Source of the DNA: Diprion similis
Taxonomy: Eukaryota; Arthropoda; Insecta; Hymenoptera; Diprionidae
Direction: 5' to 3'
Length of the DNA stretch: 64,000 nucleotides
Assembly: GCF_021155765.1 (NCBI RefSeq)
Contig: NC_060114.1
Span: forward strand, 6,448,001-6,512,000
Within the stretch, counting starts at the first letter, position 1. Each line of letters starts with the position of its first letter. The translations under genes were made by a program, and so were the position numbers. Shown here piece after piece: positions 24,826 to 34,762 of this stretch. The notes under the pieces are model-generated. The model was not told where the DNA came from. It made no database searches and was given only the letters and a program-made list of their open reading frames with translations.

Positions 24826-27800
24826 ATGATGGTTAACCATGCACCGCTGGAGGTGAAAAACGTTGACCTGTGTGAAAGGGAAAACGCGAAGCCCCATCGC
24901 ACCGATCTCTATGAACTTGTCACCATGGACCCTCCGACGCCGGTTCTACGACGTGGCCAATCATTCAAACTAAAATTAGACCTTGACCGTCCATTCGTTG
25001 AAGGATCGGACATCGTTCGTATTGTATTCAGCTTTGGGTCTTATCCTAATGTGATGAGACATACCAAAGGAATTGCCACCGTTGCTAAGAAAACTTCTCT
25101 TTCGGCTAATTCTGAGATCTGGCAAGCCATCGCAACCGATTTCAGTTCAAAAAATGTCTCAATCGAGGTTCGAAGTCCGGCGAACTGTCCGGTCGGATTT
25201 TGGAAACTCAAAATATATACGACTGTATTGGGCCACGTGGAAACCACCGAGACTTACGACGTAGACAGCGACATCTATCTGCTGTTCAATCCATGGGTGA
25301 AGGGTAAGTGTGAAACTGATGAGATACTTTTCTATTGCCAGGAATAAACATTTCATCGAAATCGTGTAACGAGCCGAAATCATCTTTATTTTTTAGAGGA
25401 TCTTGTTTACATGGAAAACAAAAAACTACTCGAAGAATACGTGATGACAGAGATGGGCAAGATCTGGATGGGAACCGAAAGATATCCCGATGGCAGAGCA
25501 TGGTTTTATGGTCAATTCGACGACTGCGTTCTCCCGGCGTGTGAATTGATGCTGAAGAGATCAGGAATCAGTGACGCATCTCGAGGAGACCCGATCAAAA
25601 TGTCCAGAGCAATATCCAGAATCGTGAGTAGCAAATTTACTGGTTACGGAATCGCAGTTTTCATATTCATTAGAAATTGTTGTTCAAAGTCCGATCTCCT
25701 GATGTACCCTGAAACTTTTTAGCACCCGCTGCTCACACTGTGATCTCGCTCATGAGGCATTTACAAAAAGTAACACAAAAGTTTTCAAACAGCGTATATA
25801 CTCAGGCCCACAATCATTCTTTCAAACATGGGTTTCCATGAATCAATTTGATGCAGAGTTGCCTAGGAACTTCTGTGCCATACTAAATTGTTACTGGGTA
25901 CTAAAGAGTAACTTATTTATGTTCATTATCACAGGTCAACTCCTTGGACGATAACGGAGTTGTATGGGGTCGGTGGGTTAATAAATACGAAGACGGTGTC
26001 AATCCTTCCGCGTGGACAGGCAGTGTCCCGATCTTGGAAAGGTTTCTGAAAACCGGACAACCTGTTCGTTATGGTCAATGCTGGGTATTCTCAGGAGTTG
26101 TGACGACCGTCTGCAGAGCATTGGGATTGCCTGCAAGATCCGTCACGAATATGAGCTCAGCGCACGACTGCGACAAAACATTGTCCATCGACTGGTACTA
26201 CGACAGCAACCACAAGTCGTTGGATAAAGATCCGGAAACTGAGAAAGAATTCGAGGACTCGATCTGGAACTTTCACGTCTGGAACGACGTCTGGATGGCC
26301 AGGCCAGATCTGCCCAAGGGTTACGGTGGGTGGCAAGCCGTTGATGCCACACCTCAGGAGATATCTGATGGCATGTACCAATGTGGTCCAGCCTCCGTCG
26401 AGGCGATCAGGCAAGGCGCCGTGGGCTTCAATTATGACATTTCCTTCATGGTATCCACCGTCAATGCTGACATTATGCATTGGATAGAAGACAAGCAAAG
26501 TGAATCTGGATGGAGGAGAATCAAGTGCTCCAAGGATGGGTGTGTGTTTTTGTCGCAAGGTTCTTTTCTTAAAATCAAGGTTCCCCACGTTAGTTAACAT
26601 CTTAATTTTACCTCCTAAGAATACCTCTGCCAAAGATCAGTGAGTCCTCTCCGTCGTCAGTTTGGCAATAAGCCACATTGTCTTGTCATTAATTCTGTCC
26701 ATTTTTTACAGAGTTGGACGTCTGATCGTAACCAAAGCGCCTTTTAGGTTGGATGAATATGGTAATAGTGACTTAGAGGATATCACATCTTCTTACAAAG
26801 CTAGAGAGGGTGAGTAAACTTGAAGCATCTCGTATCACTGAACTAGAAATTCCGAAATCAACCACGTATCACAACATATCAAGAAGAAACACTTAAAAAA
26901 GTTAATCAAAGCCAACATCATCCTTAAGGTGCTTATAAAGACGCGTTGTACACCTCGAAAACGCGCGGATGCAAAACTCCTATACCGCTCAAGCAATCAG
27001 AGTGAAACTTGGACAGTTAATGCCTTATTTTGGCAAAAAGTGGAGCGTCTTTTTACTTAAAAAATTTTTACAGATTCGTTACCACCCACAAATATTGGCC
27101 AAATTTTCACTGTTGTACTGAATGAATCGAAATCTCCCGTATGATGCCACTCGGCGGTGATGAAACACACATTTTGAGCCCAGTCCCATGAGATTTGATG
27201 GTGAAACGACGAAATGGCAGCTGATCTGGTTTTCGATTATGAAGAACACCAAAATATCATTTTGGCGACATTTGTTACCGACCTTTCATGCCTGTCGGTA
27301 ATTTTTTACCGACATTACCGGCATGCGCGTAATGTCGGTAACAAATGTCGCCAAAAGCAGATTTCGGTGTTCTTCGTTATCGAAAACCAGATCAGCTGCC
27401 ATTTCGTCATTTCACCATCAAATCTCATGGAACTGGGCTCAAAATGTGTGTTTCATCACCGCCGAGTGGCATCATACCGGATAGTTCGATCCATTCAGTG
27501 CAACTGTGAAAATTTGGCCAATTTCTGTGAGTGGTAACCAATCTGTAAATTTTTTTCCAGAATTTTGAAAAAGTAAAAAGACGCTCCACTTTTTGCCAAA
27601 ATAAGGCATTAACTGTCCAAGTTTCACTCTGATCGCTTGAGCGATATAGGAGTTTTGCATCCCTGCTTTTTCGAGGTGTACAACGCGTCTTTATAAGCAC
27701 CTTAAATACATAGACTTGAACACGATATTCTTACATTACTTAGAAACCATTAAGGACCTTATCGATTCAGATGTTGTGAAGTTAACGTTTTGGTGTTAAA

Positions 27801-28987
27801 TGACGTGACAGGTTATGCTTGCAATTATCGCAATTATCGATGATTATATTTTGAAATCAACAGAGATTTTTCTCTTGATAATCGACAGAGATCGAATGTC
27901 GATACGTGGCGCCAATTTGTGAATTTGAGTGATATGATACTAAACATGGGTGAAATTTTTCACATCCGATTGTTTGTAAACAGTAATATTATTGTTTCTG
28001 CTAATCTGTCTCATGATTTCTTCAGGCACACAGGAGGAGCGGTTAAATCTGTACCGAGCTGCGCGTAGTTTGAATGGTGCGAGGACTCATTACGCGATTC
28101 CTAAGTACATTGGAGAAGATTGTGAATTCGATCTGGTTGATCTCGATACAGTGAAGATCGGAGAACCTTTTTCACTCCGGGTCACCGTAAAGAATAATTC
28201 TCACGAGCGTCGAACCTTCCGTGGAAACTTGACAGTCAAAAGCGTGTACTACAACGGTAATCCAGGAAACATGGTGATATCATCGCCTGTAGACCTTACC
28301 GTTTATCCCAAAGATCGTAAGTTGAATTAAAATACTTTGGAGATGGCCTTATGGACTAAATCATGATAGAGGTGAGAAATGTTGAACGAATTTTCTAATA
28401 CTGATGTTATTTTTATGTTGCAGGAGAAGAGCTTCGCCTGCTTGTCACTCCTGATCAGTATATGGAAAAATTGGTCGAGTATTGTCACATGAAGTTAACC
28501 GCTGTGATCAATGTCACAGAAACTAACCAAACTTGGGTCGGTGAGGACGATTTCCGGGTCGTGAAACCGAGTATCGTAATGGAGGTAAATTGGTCTGAAT
28601 TCATAAGACGATTTTTCAGCCTTAACCTACATAACGTCACGAATTATATGCAATCGCTTAAACGTTGTACTGACAATCAATATTTTTCAGATCCCAAGAA
28701 TACTGTTTGTCGGAAGACCAAAAAGAATTTTACTTTATTTCGAGAACCCGTTGAAAAAGTCGCTGACTGACTGCAAAATGAATTTCGGTGGTTCAAGATT
28801 TGTCAGGGCCGAGGAGATGAGTATCGGACCGGTTGCTCCAGGCGAAAAGGTTCAAGTAACGTATGACCTCATCCCACAAACATCTGGAAAACACAACATT
28901 CTGGTCACCTTTACGTCCAAACAACTCAGCAATATCACTGGGATGGCGACTGTCGAAGTTACACGCGACTGGCGAAGGTTTCGCTAA
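24826..28987 (+). CDS. Tg: Transglutaminase copy 1 (protein-glutamine gamma-glutamyltransferase), 7 coding exons
   Basis: This gene encodes a calcium-dependent transglutaminase that joins glutamine to lysine side chains; in insects the family acts in hemolymph clotting and cuticle cross-linking. Coding exons are 24826-25303, 25397-25623, 25935-26539, 26712-26809, 28026-28316, 28424-28584 and 28691-28987, all with GT-AG introns, giving about 718 residues, normal for the family. An N-terminal immunoglobulin-like domain (about residues 5-120) is followed by the catalytic core and two C-terminal beta-barrels (about 490-600 and 615-715). The catalytic triad is visible: Cys284 in GQCWVF, His349 in WNFHVWND and Asp372 in VDATPQE. 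No signal peptide is seen, which fits the leaderless export known in this family. The ATG at 24826 was chosen because it matches copies 2 and 3; an in-frame ATG at 24784 would add 14 residues. AATAAA lies at 29328. Intron 4 carries a foldback transposon (26924-27705). Part of exon 3 is nearly identical to copy 2. Confidence 0.95.
26924..27705. mobile_element. TTAA-flanked foldback element inside intron 4 of transglutaminase copy 1
   Basis: TTAA flanks both ends. The left end GGTGCTTATAAAGACGCG is the exact inverse of the right end, and similarity between the arms continues inward to a centre near 27310, where ACCGACATTACCGGCATG-type sequence forms the tip. The element is therefore almost one continuous palindrome of about 0.78 kb with no obvious coding capacity. 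Introns 4 of copies 2 and 3 are about 0.1 kb and lack it, so it inserted after the gene duplications or was lost elsewhere. Confidence 0.85.
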
Positions 28988-30446
28988 TAATAATAGATCC
29001 AGTGTGTCTATATAATCTTCCAATCTTGATATTTTTCCTATCACTGAAGGGATCAGCCTACAGTTTCCATCCAGTTGCAGCCCGGTGCAAAATCCAATAC
29101 TTCAGTCTTGTTTATGTGAATGTTTACTGTCGAGTCATCGTACAGTCATTTTACTTGCTCCGAAAGTACTGAATCCCAGAGCGTGTATAGTTGTCGATAA
29201 GAATGCATATGGCATGTTATTAATTTTTAGTTCATTTTCTCAATTAATCTTCTCATTAGTTCTTTGTTAGGGGCATGGCGTCCAAATATCATCAATTGAT
29301 GTATTCAAAGAAGCACACAAGATACCGAATAAAAATAAAAATTCCGTAGACTTATACAATTTTTTCAAGCTTATTTTTGTCAGATTTTATTCTAGAATTA
29401 TTGATTTGAATAAATATTCAGTGAATAATCAGATATAAGACTCTCACCATATTATTATTCCAAAGTAATTCTCTCAGGTAAATCAATGTACACAAAGTCA
29501 GGAGGAAAAACAAATCCCAAATGACAATCCAGGAGCCTGTACGTATTTTTGAGAAATCGGAAGATCAATCAATACATCTGCTGTTGCGCTAGGAAATGGT
29601 GGCGAGTTTAATTAAGCCAGAGGAAAGGGTTGGACAAATGATCGACACGTTTTAGTGTGAAACGAGAACAGAAAATATGCTTTATTTTATTATTTCAAAA
29701 TAGTCTCTAGATCAAGGTGCGATCGTGAAAGGACACGCAAGTCCCAAGATCCTTCGATGAACGCAAGGTGCTCCCAACACTCTGTAGTGTACATCTTCCA
29801 GAGTGTAAAACCATTTTTTTATTTTTTTTTTTTTTTATTTTAGATGAGTGCCTTACTTGGAATCATGTTCATCGTTCAATGGTGAACCGCATGCAACGCT
29901 GCACGTTACTATTGATAACTTTTTGATTATTGAAGCTGACTTACTATTTCTCAAATGTGAATGAGGATGATAAATAGACAATTTATCTCGAAAAAAATCA
30001 GGTCTCTATAGTTGTTCATGACTTCAGAAATAATGTTTGAAAAAAGGTCTGTTTTATGGTTCTCAAGGGTACCTTGTACTTTTCTTGAGTACATCCAATT
30101 GGACGTTAAAATAATAAAATTTCTTCCAATGTACAGAAATAGCGCTATCTCCGAACTTCGGCATTATTTATCAATTTTGAAACTCATCAAGTTTCGAAAA
30201 TATTGAAATGACGAGAAGAAAAGTTTATTTGTAACATAGTATTCTTTAAAATGCGGTTATCTGCCACGACGAATGTTAACGAGATCAATGAAAAATTATG
30301 ACTTCTACTTTTTCAATCCAACTGTAACCTTCGAGATAATTTAATGTCAATTATTTATAATAAAAAATATGACCTTCGTCATAGAAATCGTTGCCAGATT
30401 AAATCATGGGTTTGTTGGCATGATAGGCAAAACCACGGTTTTATAG
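28988..30446 (+). other. 3' region of transglutaminase copy 1 and intergenic DNA
   Basis: An AATAAA at 29328, 341 bases after the stop, is a plausible poly(A) signal. The rest shows no gene and no further exons of the relic copy. Confidence 0.45.
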
Positions 30447-30760
30447 ATCGATAAAAAAATCTGGCAGTTAGAAGACCATCAACCATTTTTCTGAAAGTCA
30501 AAAACTCGTTAAAGAAGATACAGACCATTTGTAAAATCAATTTTGGTACTTCATGACACATCAGGAACATGGAGATGAACTTCAAGGACGTCGCTCCAGG
30601 CGAAACGACTCCATCAACGTATCCCAAAATCTGGTCGTCACCTTCGCCTTCAAACCAGCGACCGTCAACGTTACTGAAAGACATGGATTTAACCCTTCGC
30701 AACAATAGATCCAAATTATTTATCTTCACTGCAACTTTAATATTTTCGTAATCAAACAGT
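30447..30760 (+). pseudogene. Relic last exon of a fourth transglutaminase copy
   Basis: This stretch aligns with exon 7 of the three intact transglutaminases but cannot be translated. The intron 6 acceptor is still recognisable just before it (AAAACCACGGTTTTATAG against AAAACCATCATTTTGTAG in copy 2). Recognisable protein pieces occur in different frames: VKNSLKKIQTICKINFG, corresponding to the 'NPL..DCKIN.G' region, then MEMNFKDVAPGET, corresponding to 'EM.L.DV.PGE' of the intact copies. A stop and at least two frameshifts lie between and after them. Similarity appears to run past the old stop into the 3' untranslated region, as in copy 1 (both have a 'CAATAGATCCA'/'TAATAGATCCA' stretch). 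No earlier exons of this copy were found between 29 and 30.4 kb. It is probably what was left after deletion of a whole gene between copies 1 and 2. Confidence 0.8.
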
Positions 30761-31944
30761 TCTCATCCTTACTAAAAAAAAATGTTTAACTTTCGTCTAA
30801 AAATATCGTTAAAAATACATGATGATATCGATACCATCGAAATGGTATTTACACGCATCACAAATAATGCGTTCCAAGTTTATTTCAATGTTGATTATGG
30901 ATATAGCCTAGACGATGCAAGAATTCATCAATCAGCGCTCAGTGTAGGTTATGGTGCCTCTCGACTTGTCTGTAGTTCAAACGCTCACAACCAGAGGGCA
31001 GGCGGGTGTCGTTGGACGACCCGATAACCGCAAGCGTTCGGATTTTGCTAGATAAGTTTCGGCAGTGAAGGAATGCGGACGAACGTAACTTGGCGCATGT
31101 TCCTTGAGCCGTCTTACTCTCAATCGGGTTTCCCTACGTATTTGGTCCACTATCTATAAGGACATCCCACGTAACAGACTGCAACAGTCCTAGGCTTGTT
31201 TCCTGTACTAAAGCCAGTAGCAAATTATTCGACTAGCTCGTCTAGCTAGTCAGGCTGGTTTCAGGATCGTCTCCAGGGTTCACCTTATTGAGACCTTGTG
31301 ACCACATCCTGCAACGTGATGGGGACCTCACGTTGGGACCGCGTTGCAGTCGGTGTACCTTCCACACTACTTTACAGAATGATCTAAGCGTTGTTTCCCT
31401 TATTATTAAGACCGTCCCTGATACGATCATTAGAGTAAGATAAGAGAGCTCTTCTAGAAAGTGTTAATTAAGTTAGAGATAAAGCTAACCGCTTGTGGTC
31501 TTCATCTTTATATAATCAGGTCTGATGTCACTTATGTCCATTAAGTTTGCTATTACTAACTGGCTTGTCCAGGCTTTGGCTCTACTCTGTGAGGATTTTT
31601 ACGGTCGAGCAAGTTATAGTCACTGAATTAGTCGCGAAATGATCGTGTTGGTATTTAAAATCCGGATAATTCCATTCTCCACGAATTCTGCCTTTAGTGG
31701 TAGATATTATTCATCCCAAGAATCATGATATCCGGATAGTTGATGATTAGAAAAAATTGACTGTACCATAAGCTTATCTACGGAGGAGGGGAAAATTAAA
31801 TCAAGTATGAAGCTCGTGCTGATTAAATATTATTTGTGGGGATTAACAATGGATATTATACAGATGAAGATAGTAATGAGTTCGTGTCAGTAGCCGATAT
31901 TTCGAATTATGCCAACTAACAAACGTAAAAAAATGCAAATGCAG
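30761..31944. other. Unassigned, more GC-balanced block
   Basis: About 30930-31640 has noticeably higher GC than its surroundings and no open frame beyond 81 codons. It could be a solo LTR or another old repeat, but no matching ends or target duplication were found. Confidence 0.35.
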
Positions 31945-32248
31945 TAGAACCTCGATTATTCGATAATCGATTGGAACGGACACCAGTTCGGATAAAGAAA
32001 AGTTCGCACGATCGAAACGTAGTTTTTTCGAAACGGGACCATAAACTACACTTTTTACAAAAAAAATAGTAAATATATATTAAATATCTACATTTATATT
32101 AACGTTTAAATATATATTTTAAATATCTGAAAAACGTTTTATGCGTTTTTAATTTTTTTATAAAATCATCAATTTTCGATTAGCTCGCACTCGATAATTG
32201 AGTGCTCGGATAAACTAATTAGTCATCATTCGGTTAATCGAGGTTCTA
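31945..32248. mobile_element. pogo/Tigger-like MITE
   Basis: The left end TAGAACCTCGATTATTCG and the right end, reading TAGAACCTCGATTAACCG on the other strand, are inverted repeats. The sequence CAGTAGAACCTCGATTA resembles the known pogo/Tigger terminal repeats, which insert at TA. The interior is AT-rich and encodes nothing. Confidence 0.7.
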
Positions 32249-33289
32249 TTCTAATTTCGTCTGATTCGGGAAAAGTTAGAATAATTGAAAAATGTTAAAC
32301 AAATGTCACAGAAAAAATGAGTTGATTGGTCAAAATGATCAAAAAATGGATACTGAAAAAAGTTAATTTATTCAGACTATTATTTCGAACTCTCTATTTC
32401 CGTAAAAATTATTCTATCTGTTGTGTACATTTTGAATCAGTTTTGCCAAGTGATTTAGGGTCTTAAATTTTGCATGACTGAATTCAACTAAAATTCAAGC
32501 TTCTTTTCCAGCTTTCAACTATAAGCTTCCATCGAATATAAAAATAAAAAAAATTACAGATCATAAGTCTCGAAGTTTTTTGGTATTCGATTAAGTCAAA
32601 TTTATTTAAAATAACATCCGATGATTGTTTTTCAGTAACGTTTATTCATTGTAATATTTTGCCTAATTATGCTACGAGAAAAAAGAAAAACTTCAAGAAT
32701 AGACTAGATATTTTGTCCTGCTTTTTGACAGTTACCGACAAACTAATTACAAGCATATTAGTCCCAATCTTTTTTCACTGTAAAAATACAAGCGTTAAGA
32801 AAGGTTCGATGAAGAATGACTCCTAGAGCTTACGTAGGTTTTCACTATAATTCCAGTGGTAATTGTGCGGTGTACGAAGAATAAATGAATAAAATTCCAA
32901 TTTCATATCAAACCTCATATCTCGTCGTCATGCATTGCGTAATAACGCAGAATAATCTAGTAATACTGGCATAACCCAGACGGAAAAAAGTTCACCGGAT
33001 ATTGTCGAAAGAGAAGAGTTTTTTCCGTCAGTAGCAGAGATTAGTGAGAAAAATATAGAAAAATTACAACCCCAAGTTAAAATTAGTTACGTGTATTATG
33101 ACAACGATAATTGTTACATGCTATTGCAATTTTCGCGTAAGTGCAAACGGCGCTCAAGGAAAAAAGTCAATGGCCAAATAGGGATAAACTATTGAGCAAT
33201 AAGAAAAAACCCAAGGAATATCCACGGGTTAAATCTAGAAATTGCGAATGTGTGTGTTCTTTATATTCTGCCGGCGGTTCGAAGCGATA
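32249..33289. other. No gene seen; upstream of transglutaminase copy 2
   Basis: AT-rich intergenic DNA leading to the inferred promoter of copy 2. Confidence 0.5.
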
Positions 33290-33372
33290 CTGAGTCGACA
33301 ATTGAAGTTCGTGCTTAAAACATCGTTTAACTCTCTGTTTTGTCAACGATTTTTCATCAGTTGTATTTTGAG
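33290..33372 (+). other. Inferred noncoding leader exon of transglutaminase copy 2
   Basis: This segment ends in a good donor (TTTTGAG|GTAAGGG) and resembles the leader candidates of copies 1 and 3. TTATATTC at 33261 could serve as a TATA element about 30 bases upstream. A plausible acceptor is TTTCAG ending at 34709, 53 bases ahead of the start codon. The 5' limit is an estimate. Confidence 0.45.
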
Positions 33373-34762
33373 GTAAGGGGAAAATTTTTTTTATCACGGA
33401 TTAAAGTTTTCGTCAATCGTAACAAAATCAGTGAATTAATGGCGAAAAAAGTTTTTCGAATAAAATAAGCTATCGTAAGATGAAATCGAATGAATCTAAT
33501 AGATTTTAAACGATTTGAAAGCGATTTGAAACAAATTATCGATATTTAAACTTTTTTTCATTGTTCTATTATTTCTTTTTTTTCACTAACGACGAGATCT
33601 TTATAGCTCACGAATAGAAGATATCAATAAATATTCATTAGTACATCGATTTTTGGTTAACAAAGTTCGTGAAAGCCTTGGCTGACGAAATCTCAATACA
33701 GAATATAGATTAGTCATGAAACGCTTTACGGTTTGTGTCAAATGGTTCACAAATTTATCGCCTGTAAAAGAATATCTTATACATGGGCAGGATGTGTCAG
33801 GATTTTATCGGTAACGGAAAACTAAGTTAAGTAATTTTATACCGGCAGTTATTTTTATTGTAACACAAGACGACACAACGGAAATCAATTTACAGTTACA
33901 ATTTACAATTTATACACGCTCAACTGTTCTCGCTCGTTATTTCGGACTTACTGCTTAATTCGCTCGCGCTAATCTTTCCATTCTCTATTTTCGGACTTAG
34001 CTTCGGTTCAAACCGTTAACACGCCTTTCACAATAATGAGGAAATGACCAGAATCGATTGCAAGAACAATCAGTATTATAGATACTCAAAAATTCAGTAA
34101 AATTTAGTTTGAAGCAATTTAGTTTATTAATATGCGATACCTCAGGCAAATTCGAACTTTCACAGGCACTGAAACATTCACATTAAATTTGAATAAAAAT
34201 TTTTTTAATAGAGGTATGCAGTAGTTATTCACAATGCAACAATATTTCAGCTTCGAAAATGAATTCATGCTTATGAGATGAACTGAACTTTGGAAAAAAA
34301 TTTCGGAAATAGGGTTCAATTTTTCGATAAGGAAATTAGAAGTGTATGTTTTTATAAACTTTACTCCGTGTGGCTTGCATCCAGGAATTTCGGGCCTTCA
34401 TTTAACAATTTCTGAAAAAAATTCCGCGACAATATTATGTATTTTGATAAATGATTAGGATTCTGTTATCAGTACAATTCAGATCAGAGTTCTATCTCTT
34501 TAGTCAATTGTAATGAATCGAACTGTTCATTCGTTCTCATTACGTGGAATCAGAAACCAAATTTTCAGATCTCATATTGTGGCAATATAATTTTTGCACA
34601 TTTTTGTAACGTCAATAAGCACGCACATCAGATTTCGAACTGAACTTTTGAATGTACTTGTATCAACGTCAGTTTTTAGATGTACATTACATTTGCAAGG
34701 CAGTTTCAGCGGAATGATAACTGAATATTGACGCCAAAAAGGCGAAATTTTTAGTGATCAAG

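Noticed and set aside
26157-26633. 158-codon frame on the minus strand
   Set aside because: It lies antisense to exon 3 of transglutaminase copy 1 and shows no known motif.
30379-30729. 116-codon frame on the minus strand
   Set aside because: It is the antisense shadow of the transglutaminase exon 7 relic on the plus strand.
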